60,061 bases of DNA from a candidate division WWE3 bacterium RIFCSPHIGHO2_02_FULL_38_14. GTDB taxonomy: Bacteria; Patescibacteriota; WWE3; UBA101185; UBA10185. The stretch covers positions 35,186 through 95,246 of the forward strand of contig MEVD01000006.1 in NCBI GenBank assembly GCA_001772865.1, given 5' to 3'. Made by a program: the position numbers and the translations under genes. The notes under the pieces are model-generated. The model was given only the letters and a program-made list of their open reading frames with translations, was not told the DNA's origin and searched no databases. Position 1 is the stretch's first letter, and every line of letters starts with the position of its first letter. Shown here piece after piece: positions 51,505 to 60,061 of this stretch.

Positions 51505-52971
51505 CTATAAGCACAAATCACATGCTTTTTCCAGCAAATCCGCTTTAACCATTACTCTTCTGATATTAAACATTATCTCGCTGTCTTTAACTGACCAAAG
51601 CCATGAAGTTTCATCAAATCCTTTGTCATAGGCCGCATGCCAGATACCGTCAAAAAAAACAACACCCATTATTTGCATCAATACTGAAAACCCAATCAGT
51701 AACAAGAATATATTTTTAGTTCTTTCAAAAAAATCTGATTTTATATAAGGAACCATTAGCAAAATTAAAAACGGAATAATGTCGGCACTCATTCTATATC
51801 CAAAAGACCAACCTCCATACCAATGCTTCCATCTCCCTACTATTAAAGTATGAAGTAGAACTATAAGTATAGAGACAATATAAAAGGAATCTTCTTTAAA
51901 ATTTTTCCGCTTAATAACTATAAATGCTCCCACGATTGAAAATATAAACACAGGAGAATATATTAATAAACCTTTACTTGGAGAAATCCACATTCCTAAA
52001 AAACCTTCCGGAAATTTTGAAAGCCATGATCTACCCAGCTGATTAAAATATCCTTGATTTTCTATGGAAAGAAAATAAGTGTTGTTATACCAAATAAAAA
52101 ATAAAAAACACAAAATTAACCCTGAAAATAATAATACTAAAAACTTCAGTAGATCTTTTTTAGAATAAACTTTAAATGTTAAATAAACTATTAGCGGAAT
52201 TAAAATCATTATAGGCAAAATCGCAGTCGGCCTGGAAAGTACTGAAAATCCCATAAAAATACCTCCCATTAAGGTCTTTTTAAAATCTGGAATGTCGTTC
52301 TTTTTAAACAATATTTCTGCAAACATATATATATACAGCAGCATAAAAAGCTGCAAAGGTCCGTGCTGCCATAAAGCCTGTGAAATTGTTGCAAAATTAA
52401 TTGTCGCAAACAAAAATATAAATGTGATTAGCAGCGATTTTTTTGAATCTTTAACCAAATATTTATTTAAAAGGATATACATTACTCCACCGGACAAAGA
52501 CATTATTATCGCTGCAGTTAAATGAGATAAAAGTGCTAAATTTTCAAATATTACAGTCATTCCCAAACTTAAAGGCAAAACATAAACCGGAATTGCAATT
52601 AAGCCACTAATTATTGGAAATGCAGATATAAAGTGGGTTTTGCATATTATATCGAAATCGACTGATTTAACTTGAGAGCTCAAATTATTACATGATTCTA
52701 GATCCATTTGCGGATTAATCTTTTTAAAATAAAAAGGTATAAGTCCCAGCTGATAGTCTTTATCATCAGGGTGTGGATACATTCGAATAATCATCTCATA
52801 ATAAGTATCGGCATATAGTGTACCCTCTTTTAAAACAGTAACCGGGATAAACATAGCTGGAATAGTATCTTCAGATTGAATAGCTAAATTATTGATTCCC
52901 AACCTATTAACTACCAACCAGGAGAAAAAATAGACAATAAAAGAAAAGGCAACTATTTTAAAAAAGATCAT
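51505..52971 (-). CDS. Polytopic membrane protein, GT-C glycosyltransferase-like
   Basis: The 488-residue protein has about 11 hydrophobic helices. The first outer loop (about 22-115) is large and has acids near a membrane edge (QSEDTIPAMF). YNNTYFLSIENQGYFNQLG and later WYGGWSFGYRMSADIIPFL resemble a family of GT39-like membrane proteins common in polysaccharide loci. It may transfer a sugar from a polyprenyl carrier at the outer face. Function inferred from topology and context only. Confidence 0.6.
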   Translation of the reverse strand: MIFFKIVAFSFIVYFFSWLVVNRLGINNLAIQSEDTIPAMFIPVTVLKEGTLYADTYYEMIIRMYPHPDDKDYQLGLIPFYFKKINPQMDLESCNNLSSQVKSVDFDIICKTHFISAFPIISGLIAIPVYVLPLSLGMTVIFENLALLSHLTAAIIMSLSGGVMYILLNKYLVKDSKKSLLITFIFLFATINFATISQALWQHGPLQLFMLLYIYMFAEILFKKNDIPDFKKTLMGGIFMGFSVLSRPTAILPIMILIPLIVYLTFKVYSKKDLLKFLVLLFSGLILCFLFFIWYNNTYFLSIENQGYFNQLGRSWLSKFPEGFLGMWISPSKGLLIYSPVFIFSIVGAFIVIKRKNFKEDSFYIVSILIVLLHTLIVGRWKHWYGGWSFGYRMSADIIPFLILLMVPYIKSDFFERTKNIFLLLIGFSVLMQIMGVVFFDGIWHAAYDKGFDETSWLWSVKDSEIMFNIRRVMVKADLLEKACDLCL

Positions 52972-52987
52972 ATAAGATCATTATACT

Positions 52988-53740
52988 TTAGGTGATTAAA
53001 AATTCATGAATCTTGTTTTTAACTTGTATTTCAACAAAACCCAGAGTTTTCTCCCATCTATCCTCAAAAGAATTATAGATAAACTCAAAAACTTTCCCGG
53101 TTTTCTCCTTATCAATTACATCTTTTTCCGGCAAACCCGCCATGGTTTTTTTCCATAAGTCCAATATTCCGTCAAAAGTATATATTTTAAATTCATTTAA
53201 AGTTTCTGTGGCATTCTTAACATCTTTAAATACATCGTTATAGTTTTTACCAAAACATTCGGAAAGCATCTTAGAAATTACATTTATAGACGACATTAAA
53301 TCAAATCGTTCAATGTCTTTAACAAAATCGTTGTGTTTTTTCAACAAATAAATTTCTACTCCCACCCATAAATAATTGTGCATTCTGTATTCTCTAGCAA
53401 CTTTTTCCGATACGCCGGAGCAATCGATTATCATCTCAACCATATTATTTTCTAAATCTTTATTACCTTTCAGAAACCAATTAACTATACTTCGGTTGTA
53501 ATAATCAACACCATATTTTACCGAATGTGTCAACATTGCCACAGGAAAATCAACCATTTCCGGATACTTTTCTTTTACAAAAAAATATACTTTTTCCGGG
53601 CTTTCGTGAATTTCTTCCCATGAAAATACAGAGTTCGGAATAAACGGAACTAAATCATTAACGTGCGAACCTATAATCACCATCTCATTTAATTTACCTA
53701 TTACTTTAAAAGCTATATAAGTGTGTCCAAGTGCATTCAT
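52988..53740 (-). CDS. Hypothetical protein, possibly zinc-dependent phospholipase C-like
   Basis: I place the start at ATG 53740, which overlaps the upstream SDR stop as TAATG; a longer frame to 53827 would lie inside the SDR gene. The 250-residue protein begins MNALGHTYIAFKVIGKL and has paired His/Asp motifs (IIGSHVNDLVPFIP, AMLTHSVKYGVDYYNR) that recall the metal-binding pattern of zinc-dependent phospholipase C-like proteins (PF00882). The match is weak. No signal peptide or membrane helix is evident. Coupled translation with the SDR suggests a shared pathway. Confidence 0.6.
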   Translation of the reverse strand: MNALGHTYIAFKVIGKLNEMVIIGSHVNDLVPFIPNSVFSWEEIHESPEKVYFFVKEKYPEMVDFPVAMLTHSVKYGVDYYNRSIVNWFLKGNKDLENNMVEMIIDCSGVSEKVAREYRMHNYLWVGVEIYLLKKHNDFVKDIERFDLMSSINVISKMLSECFGKNYNDVFKDVKNATETLNEFKIYTFDGILDLWKKTMAGLPEKDVIDKEKTGKVFEFIYNSFEDRWEKTLGFVEIQVKNKIHEFLIT

Positions 53741-54486
53741 TACTGTATTAATCTCGGATTCAAATATTGCCCTCCAGAAACCACCAAAGTTTCCCCAGTA
53801 ATATGTCTGGACCAAAAATCGCTGCATAAAAATACAGCAGCTCTGCCAATATCTCTAGGTATTCCGTTTCTTCCGCCCAACAGCACTGTTTTTTCTTTTA
53901 ACGCCAATTCCGGATTGTCAATTCTTTCGCTGATATGAATGCCGCCCGGTGCAATACCTACTACTCTAATATTATGCGGGGCCAGAGTCACCGCCATTTC
54001 TTTGATCAACATTTTAATAGCAGCTTTGCTCGACGAATAATGAGGTGTTCCCTGCACTATATCCTGATGAACAGACGAAATAAACAGAATCACTCCCTTT
54101 TTCTTTTTGGCAATAAAATCTTGTACAACCATCTGCGATAAAAAAAAGTGACCTTTTAAGTTGGTATTGAATACAATATCCCATTCATTTTGGGTCATGT
54201 CTAAAACACCATATGGAGTATTTAATCCGGCGTTATTTACTAATATATCAATATTACCGATTTTTTTCAGTATACCTTGAAATTTATTTATTTCCCGAGT
54301 GTCTAATTTAACAAATGTATGCCCTTTACTGATTTTATTTATTTCCGACAAAACATCTTCCCCAGCATTCTTATTAATGTCTGAAACTATAACTCTAGCT
54401 CCCTCTAAAGCAAATTCCCTGGCTATACCCCATCCGATACCTCCTCCGCCTCCTGTAATTAGAGCTGTTTTTCCTTTTAAATACAT
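53740..54486 (-). CDS. Short-chain dehydrogenase/reductase (SDR)
   Basis: The 248-residue NAD(P)-dependent oxidoreductase has the Rossmann start KTALITGGGGGIGWGIAREF, NNAG in DILVNNAGLNTPYG, the catalytic Ser in FISSVHQD, Tyr and Lys in HYSSSKAAIK (Tyr-x3-Lys) and VGIAPGGI. An Asp in VIVSDINK after the second strand hints at NAD(H) preference. This is the classical SDR length. The substrate could be a sugar or alcohol; context does not decide. Its stop codon overlaps the start of the next gene. Confidence 0.93.
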   Translation of the reverse strand: MYLKGKTALITGGGGGIGWGIAREFALEGARVIVSDINKNAGEDVLSEINKISKGHTFVKLDTREINKFQGILKKIGNIDILVNNAGLNTPYGVLDMTQNEWDIVFNTNLKGHFFLSQMVVQDFIAKKKKGVILFISSVHQDIVQGTPHYSSSKAAIKMLIKEMAVTLAPHNIRVVGIAPGGIHISERIDNPELALKEKTVLLGGRNGIPRDIGRAAVFLCSDFWSRHITGETLVVSGGQYLNPRLIQ

Positions 54487-54501
54487 ATTTATATTATATT
54501 A

Positions 54502-54963
54502 CTAAAAACCTCTAAAAATTGCGATATCAAAGTTTCCCGCAGCTCTATAAATCAAAGAATAAGCTTCAATAGAGAAACCATAATATGCTGTATCGTAAAA
54601 TACATGGCTAAGCATTCCAAGTGTAATAATCATTAACAAATAATTATTTTTCTTTTTAATAAGATAAAATCCTATAATTAATAATAGAAGTAATAATTCC
54701 CACGAATGTAAAAATACATAAACTTTCCCGCTTTGGGCAAAATGAGTTCCGAGTGCAAAATCCTCAAAATTAAATAAGAGTCCATAATATTTAAAATAAT
54801 CTATAAAATGATCCAAGTCTATTAAAAGTGTTGCTATTAAGCTAATTATTAAATATTTAGGCGAAAATAATATTTTTCCTGTTTTTCTAAATAAAATCAG
54901 AATTGAAAGTATAACGGAAATATAAAAGAGAAAATGTCCGATTTCATGAACTATTAAATACAT
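54502..54963 (-). CDS. Membrane-bound metal-dependent hydrolase-like protein (YdjM/DUF457 type)
   Basis: The 153-residue protein has about five hydrophobic helices with histidine/aspartate motifs at their ends: VHEIGHFLF, LIDLDHFIDYF, FLHSWELLL and LSHVFYDTAYYG. The order D-x-D-H, H, H-x3-D is that of YdjM-like (DUF457) inner-membrane proteins, predicted metal-dependent hydrolases that may act on lipids. It lies between a GT-C protein and the SDR in the same direction with short gaps (6 and 15 bp). Confidence 0.65.
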   Translation of the reverse strand: MYLIVHEIGHFLFYISVILSILILFRKTGKILFSPKYLIISLIATLLIDLDHFIDYFKYYGLLFNFEDFALGTHFAQSGKVYVFLHSWELLLLLLIIGFYLIKKKNNYLLMIITLGMLSHVFYDTAYYGFSIEAYSLIYRAAGNFDIAIFRGF

Positions 54964-54969
54964 TTTTAT

Positions 54970-56559
54970 TTATATATCCTCAACTTTATACAAATACGAG
55001 TCTTCGAATTCATTTACAATAGTCAGATTTTGCTCGTTTTCAAAAAACTCCCGATCTTCTCTTGTAATGTTTTTAAATACTATCAAATATTCTCCGTCAA
55101 ATTCCAGTAGTTTGTAAATTCCCTCATTTGTATTTAAGTTTTTCGTGAATTCTTCAGAATCCATATATTGGCTTGAATAGTATTTTGGATTCAAAAGGTT
55201 TCTTTTATGAGCATATACCCAGTACAAAGCGTCCAGAGTGGCATTATTAGGGTAAACGGCAAATATGGTATTTTCCGAAGTATTTTTGTTTAGAAATAGG
55301 TACACATTAGGAGGAATTTCTTTTTTAACAAAATCAAACGGAATGAATGTTTCAATTAAGGTGATTGCAGTAAATGAAATAATAATAATATTTATATATT
55401 TGATCTTCTTTTTTATTTTTTCAAAGTTTTTATCTATTATATAAGCCATTATAATTAAAAGATTAAGAAGTAATATAATACTAAAGCGCGATGTCACTCT
55501 GAACATTGGAAAGTATTTATAAATAATAATACCCGGAGTATATATATTTATTCCGCTTATAGTTAAAAAAGGTGGAAACATTAATGAATATAACAAAATA
55601 TTGCATAACATATAAATTGCGATTTTCTTTCTTGACTCAATTGAATTTTTATATGACCAAATAACTAAAGTTAATGAAGTAATTAAAAACACAAAACCGA
55701 AATAATTTCCCTGGTGTTCATTTGCAAAATAATCGTCTGCGAGAAAATAATTAGATTGCTTAATATTCTCCAAAACATCTGCCGAAAAACTTCCCAGCCA
55801 AGGATTTTTAACCGGCGGAATGAAAAAATACCAAGGACGGGAGCTGAATGCAAAGAAATCTTCGTAAGTCCTCGTAACTGTCAAGCCTATCTTATCACGT
55901 CCAAAATAATTAGCCTGAATATATTGAAATAGTGTTATATAAGATAACCCCACAAAAACTAAGACCGTTAATATTGCCCTTTTTAAAATTATTACTTCAA
56001 TGTTTCGGGTTGAAAGCCATTGATATATTAATTTCACAGCGCAGGCAATTATAAAATATATAAAAATTATAAAACCCGCGTAATTTGATATTAAAGTAGA
56101 TGCTACAAAGAACACTCCCAAAATCACCGGGCTTTTTAACGTTTTAACTCTAAAAAATTTGCTTAACAGTATAAAAAATAAAGGAAAGATCCATATTTGA
56201 AGCAGGTCGATATGTTTCCAAAGATGAGACCACATATACGATGAAAAGGTAAAAATCAGCGCCCAAGCTACTGAATATTTATATTTTTTAAACAATAAAT
56301 ATGAAAATAATAAGGTTATAACTATACTAATCAAACTTATAAAAAAATAAAAATTTGGTCCGAATACAGATAATCCTACTGATAAGAAAAGTGTTGAAAG
56401 TGGCTGGTTGGCAGAAAGAGGGTTTAATAAATGCCCGAAAAGAGTTCTGTATACATAGAATTCATTTAAATTCGGGTCAGAAATATTAAAGAGAGAATTT
56501 GAAATAAATCCCCAGGATAAATGAATGGTTTGATCGTCAAGACCTCCGGGAATAATCAT
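54970..56559 (-). CDS. Polytopic membrane protein, GT-C/YfhO-like, short at the N-terminus
   Basis: The 529-residue protein has about 10 helices and a C-terminal soluble part (about 415-529). It starts MIIPGGLDDQTIHLSWGFIS, which is the first outer loop of GT-C proteins, normally preceded by a transmembrane helix. No in-frame room exists upstream: the stop of the 106-residue membrane gene is 2 bp away. Either the first helix is missing or it is supplied by another protein. YFPMFRVTSRFSIILLLNL resembles the membrane segment FR-x-P-x-R-F of YfhO-like proteins. Function inferred as glycan modification. Confidence 0.6.
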   Translation of the reverse strand: MIIPGGLDDQTIHLSWGFISNSLFNISDPNLNEFYVYRTLFGHLLNPLSANQPLSTLFLSVGLSVFGPNFYFFISLISIVITLLFSYLLFKKYKYSVAWALIFTFSSYMWSHLWKHIDLLQIWIFPLFFILLSKFFRVKTLKSPVILGVFFVASTLISNYAGFIIFIYFIIACAVKLIYQWLSTRNIEVIILKRAILTVLVFVGLSYITLFQYIQANYFGRDKIGLTVTRTYEDFFAFSSRPWYFFIPPVKNPWLGSFSADVLENIKQSNYFLADDYFANEHQGNYFGFVFLITSLTLVIWSYKNSIESRKKIAIYMLCNILLYSLMFPPFLTISGINIYTPGIIIYKYFPMFRVTSRFSIILLLNLLIIMAYIIDKNFEKIKKKIKYINIIIISFTAITLIETFIPFDFVKKEIPPNVYLFLNKNTSENTIFAVYPNNATLDALYWVYAHKRNLLNPKYYSSQYMDSEEFTKNLNTNEGIYKLLEFDGEYLIVFKNITREDREFFENEQNLTIVNEFEDSYLYKVEDI

Positions 56560-56561
56560 GA

Positions 56562-56882
56562 CTACCTCTCATTTTTAATATAATCTTTAAATTCGATTAC
56601 ACATTTAACTACCAGATATAAAAACAACCAAATCGCAACACGCTCGGCAACTTCGAACAACCTGACAATTACAAGAATCGGTATCAGTGCAAACAAACCC
56701 ATGCCTATTTTATTAAATATGTCTTTATTTGGCTTAAGTAAAGTCATAATAACTAACCATAATAAAAATAGTATAAATATCACAAACTCTCCCGAATTGC
56801 GCAGTACAAGAGTATCAACCAAAGTAAATATCGCTACAAATGTTATTAAAATATATTTTACAAATTCATATTTTGGACTCAT
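56562..56882 (-). CDS. Small membrane protein
   Basis: The 106-residue protein has about four hydrophobic segments and a short charged end (EFKDYIKNER). No family recognised. It overlaps the upstream large GT-C gene by 4 bases (ATGA) and ends 2 bp before the next GT-C gene, so the three are tightly coupled. It might complete the short N-terminus of its downstream neighbour or act as an accessory subunit; both are guesses. Confidence 0.6.
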   Translation of the reverse strand: MSPKYEFVKYILITFVAIFTLVDTLVLRNSGEFVIFILFLLWLVIMTLLKPNKDIFNKIGMGLFALIPILVIVRLFEVAERVAIWLFLYLVVKCVIEFKDYIKNER

Positions 56883-59800
56883 TTGGACTTTTTAATTTTA
56901 TATAATTTTACGGTAACCACTCCAACAATAACAGAAATCATCAAAATATATCCTGCCAATAAGAAATAAAAATATCTTTGAGGGGTATACTCCAGAATTA
57001 ATTCCAGTTTTACCACCCCCGAATCATTTTTAAAATACCATCCGTTAGCAAATCCATTCGCAATAAAATGATTGTTATCGGACACAGGTTTTTTAATTAA
57101 CGTCTTCACAAAACTCATATCCCAGAAAATGTCTTTAACCGGCTTTTCAGTAACTTTATAGTTCGGAAAATCTTTAGCAGTTTCTTCTCCGGAAAATATA
57201 ATGCTTTGTTGAAATAATTTCCATTTCTTGTCAAAATTTTGGTTAAATACCAATATAAAATCTCCTTTAATGTTTTCGACTAGCACTTTATACCTTGTGG
57301 GATTTAATTTTTGATAAGCTATATTTGGAATATTAAACTCAGTAAACTCTTCTTCGCTTCTCACCAAATTAACCTTTGGCTCATAAACTCTTTGAATTTG
57401 GAGGTTTTTAACCGTATTTTCTGTTGTCTCAAATTCTAATAATAAAATGGCATTTTGTATATCATTCTTGGATGTAAATATAGTCTCAAAGTGTGAATAA
57501 CAACTTCCATCTTCTAAATAAATGCAATATCTGGTTCCCTTTAGCCCTTCATTATTAATTGGATTAATGTCAAAAACATGCAGATCTTCTTCAAATGAAC
57601 TTTTCTTTTGTATTGCATCGGTCTTTTTTTCCGCGCTTATTTCTTCTACAATTGATACTGATGTTTTTGGAACGTTGGTTTTATAGTCAAATTTAATTTT
57701 ATATTTTTGATTACTTAGGAAGTTTTTTATTTCTGCGAATTTGCTCGTTATACCAAAATCCTTCCATTCACCTATTTCTATTTTCTCCAAAAACAATTCC
57801 GGTCTTAATGGAGCATAATCCTTATTTTCCACTGTCAAATCACCAACACCAATATCATTATTATTCACGTTCAATTTATAAGACCCATTTTTAGGCACTT
57901 TGAAATCAAAACAATATTCTCCGCAGTTTTCCCCCATTACTTTAATTAATAGATTGTTATATTTTTCTTTAAGTCCGTTTATACTTTTATCTTCGGTGAT
58001 ATTTAAATCCATAGTAGATAAATATGCCAACGACCTTTCAAAGTATCGGATGAACTTTTTTAATAATCCAACATAAGTATCATCAGTTTCATCGACCGGG
58101 AGCGAATTAATAATTTCAAATCCTTTATTTACAGAAGAAATGTAGTCATTAAATAAACCCATTTTTTGCTCAGTTGACAGGTCATTCGAATACTTTCTAA
58201 TCTCTTCGACTCTTTTTGAAAAAAACCAGATATATCTGTCAAGTTTTTCTAATTTAGAAAACCTGATGAGTTCGATATTTTCCCACAGTCTTACAAATCT
58301 ATGCTCTAAACTTGCCGGGAACACATTAACTTCAGGCCAAAACCACCCCTCCTCCCAATCAATCCTCTCGGGAAAAAATAAAGGGTCGATTTTACTTGGA
58401 TAAAGTACATGTTTAGAAGACAGGCCAATCAGAGACTCATTAATATAAGATTTTTTGTGAGAATCATACTGATTTAACAAAAACAATGTTTTATTATCGA
58501 AACCTTCACGATTATAAATTTCCGAAAGCTTTGACGAATCGCCGGTAGAATAAATTATTTTGGTAGGAGAATAAATTAACGGATTAACATAATTTTGATT
58601 AATTTCGTATAAACTTAATGCCTGTTTATTTTCAAGTTCAGTATATAGCAACTTATTATCATTAGGAAACGGTGTACTGTTGGGTATGTTTTTTAAATAC
58701 TCTGTATCAAACATCCCAAAATCTTTGATTTTTTGCACACCCATATTTCCCAATTTGCTTAAATTTTCGGAAGGTGGGGATATATTGCTCCCGCTATATC
58801 TCCAATCTAAATCATTTTCAAGCAAAATGTATCTAATACCTAAGAAACCTAAATAAAACTGGTTAGGATTCTTAATATTGTAGATATTATCGATAATTAT
58901 ACCTATATCACCACCTGTTGACGTTAATGTATTTCTAACAACATAGTTGTACGGACCCACAAAACTAATCGCTACATCATCGGCTGATGTAAATCCTTCC
59001 GGCCAATTCCAGGCAGTGCCATAATTCACCTTAGGAAAAGTAATAATTTTTTCACCTTTAATTGAGTTTTCAACAAGATAGTCCCTGAATTCCTTCCAAT
59101 ATTCAGGTATTTTTACTCTAAATGTGCGCATATTCCCGTTCCATTTAGTCCAAACATGTTCACCAAACAAAACGGGTTTGGCACTAATTAAACAAAGTAT
59201 CACGATTCCGCCGAATAAAGCAGTTTTATATTTTTTATTAATTAATTTTTCTAAGTTTATTAATGCTATATAAAGCGAGACAGAAACAGCTATAACATAA
59301 ATTAATTCAAATTTAGTAAACGGTTCTCTGAAAATCTTGAACCCAAATAAATTTTCATAAAGAAATCTGTATACAAAACCAAAAGGTAATCTTGACCCCC
59401 CTACAAACAACAAACTGGTTATCGAGAGCACCAAAAAATATAGTCGATATTTTATAATGTTTGCTGAGTTTTTGTTGAACGGATTTAATAATGCAAAACC
59501 GACTATAAAATAGGTAACCAATACAACTATAATATTGTCATAATAGGCGTTAAAAGGATAATAATAATATAGGAAGTGTTTCGAATACCAAGCCCACTGG
59601 CCTAAAAATCTTAAATTCATAAAAGTATTGCCTACCCCTGTTGCACTAAACCAGTTTATGGAAAAAACCGTAGATGCGCTAGAAGCGAAATACTTAACCA
59701 ACGGAAAAACCCACCAAAGATTTAAGATAACCCATAAAGAATAGTATGCTAATACATTTTTAATTTTGAGTTTATTAAGTTTATTAAAGTTAAATAATAT

Positions 59801-60061
59801 ATATAATAACTGAGGTATAAATATTGTTACAGCCAGCGGAATGTTTGAATTGATAGGAGAAAATATTACCGATAATAAAGATAATTTAAATAATGTTTTA
59901 TAGTTAAAATTATCGGAATTAAACAATTCTAAAAAATAATATAAAGACAGTGGAAGGTAAATAGCATTTAATAATGGAAAGAACGAAAACGGATCCAAAG
60001 TTGAAAAGGCATTTAAAGAATACACTATTACCGCAGGAACCAGAGCAAAAACGGAAACTTT
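56879..60061 (-). CDS. Large GT-C/YfhO-like membrane protein with ectodomain (cut by window edge)
   Basis: The frame is open to the window edge, so the true start lies outside; a GTG at 60025 is internal. About 10 helices fill the first 280 visible residues, including LFGFKIFREPFTKFELIYVI, which recalls YfhO and arabinofuranosyltransferase-like (AftD/DUF3367) proteins. A soluble region of more than 600 residues follows, with beta-rich parts (for example FDFKVPKNGSYKLNVN, like a carbohydrate-binding module), then a final transmembrane helix and basic tail (VVTVKLYKIKKSK). Likely acts on a polyprenyl-linked sugar or cell-surface glycan outside the cell. Confidence 0.65.
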   Translation of the reverse strand, partial: KVSVFALVPAVIVYSLNAFSTLDPFSFFPLLNAIYLPLSLYYFLELFNSDNFNYKTLFKLSLLSVIFSPINSNIPLAVTIFIPQLLYILFNFNKLNKLKIKNVLAYYSLWVILNLWWVFPLVKYFASSASTVFSINWFSATGVGNTFMNLRFLGQWAWYSKHFLYYYYPFNAYYDNIIVVLVTYFIVGFALLNPFNKNSANIIKYRLYFLVLSITSLLFVGGSRLPFGFVYRFLYENLFGFKIFREPFTKFELIYVIAVSVSLYIALINLEKLINKKYKTALFGGIVILCLISAKPVLFGEHVWTKWNGNMRTFRVKIPEYWKEFRDYLVENSIKGEKIITFPKVNYGTAWNWPEGFTSADDVAISFVGPYNYVVRNTLTSTGGDIGIIIDNIYNIKNPNQFYLGFLGIRYILLENDLDWRYSGSNISPPSENLSKLGNMGVQKIKDFGMFDTEYLKNIPNSTPFPNDNKLLYTELENKQALSLYEINQNYVNPLIYSPTKIIYSTGDSSKLSEIYNREGFDNKTLFLLNQYDSHKKSYINESLIGLSSKHVLYPSKIDPLFFPERIDWEEGWFWPEVNVFPASLEHRFVRLWENIELIRFSKLEKLDRYIWFFSKRVEEIRKYSNDLSTEQKMGLFNDYISSVNKGFEIINSLPVDETDDTYVGLLKKFIRYFERSLAYLSTMDLNITEDKSINGLKEKYNNLLIKVMGENCGEYCFDFKVPKNGSYKLNVNNNDIGVGDLTVENKDYAPLRPELFLEKIEIGEWKDFGITSKFAEIKNFLSNQKYKIKFDYKTNVPKTSVSIVEEISAEKKTDAIQKKSSFEEDLHVFDINPINNEGLKGTRYCIYLEDGSCYSHFETIFTSKNDIQNAILLLEFETTENTVKNLQIQRVYEPKVNLVRSEEEFTEFNIPNIAYQKLNPTRYKVLVENIKGDFILVFNQNFDKKWKLFQQSIIFSGEETAKDFPNYKVTEKPVKDIFWDMSFVKTLIKKPVSDNNHFIANGFANGWYFKNDSGVVKLELILEYTPQRYFYFLLAGYILMISVIVGVVTVKLYKIKKSK

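Noticed and set aside
53741-53827. N-terminal extension of the gene at 52988-53740
   Set aside because: The extra codons lie inside the SDR coding region; the TAATG junction gives a better start.

Overview
The window looks like a piece of a small, AT-rich bacterial chromosome, most likely from the Candidate Phyla Radiation (Patescibacteria). This is inference. The grounds are very dense packing, many 4-nt or shorter junctions between genes, a DUF4012 protein, a large set of GT-C type membrane glycosyltransferases, and divergent versions of core enzymes (MurA, UvrC, enolase, a Gre factor). TGA is used as a stop codon, so the Gracilibacteria/Absconditabacteria code with TGA as glycine does not apply. 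I cannot assign a phylum within the radiation. I see no tRNA, rRNA, CRISPR array, transposase or prophage.

Region 1 (1-11357) holds, mostly on the minus strand, a MurA-family gene cut by the window edge, secG, a small membrane protein, a short uvrC, uvrA with an upstream alpha/beta hydrolase, and a class A penicillin-binding protein with an unusual membrane N-terminus. A plus-strand transglutaminase-like membrane protein runs 140 bp into the 3' end of uvrA on the opposite strand.

Region 2 (11400-13360) is the most unusual part. It carries three tandem paralogous cassettes on the plus strand. Each has the same promoter layout (TATAAT plus a conserved non-standard -35 element), a 5' leader with a strong ribosome binding site, a small single-pass secreted protein with a Pro/Thr-rich linker and a conserved two-cysteine domain, and, starting 6-7 nt after the stop codon, the same 10-bp GC-rich stem with a 12-nt loop. 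The cassettes are richer in G+C than their neighbours. I recognise no family.

Region 3 (13489-20930) contains uvrB, a DUF2270 membrane protein, a putative zinc metalloprotease divergent from lexA across a clear dyad operator, a DedA-family protein, phosphoglycerate mutase and two unknowns. Region 4 (20935-28790) is a run of minus-strand genes: response regulator, small unknown, histidine kinase, phosphohexomutase, PEP synthase, enolase and two unknowns. With phosphoglycerate mutase this puts lower glycolysis in one place.

Region 5 (28844-36684) has an LCP-family protein, a YraN-type nuclease, the division cluster mraZ-rsmH-ftsL-ftsI with a textbook four-repeat MraZ operator, a small GC-richer membrane gene with its own terminator, glycyl-tRNA synthetase behind a T-box riboswitch whose Stem I appears ultrashort, and recO.

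Region 6 (36689 to the end) is a surface polysaccharide locus: DUF4012 protein, initiating sugar transferase, several GT4 glycosyltransferases, a flippase, a natural fusion of an O-antigen polymerase/ligase-like protein with a GT39-like glycosyltransferase, more GT-C membrane proteins, a methyltransferase, an SDR, and a Gre-like factor. Together these genes would build, polymerise, export and attach an envelope glycan, the last step possibly with the LCP protein.
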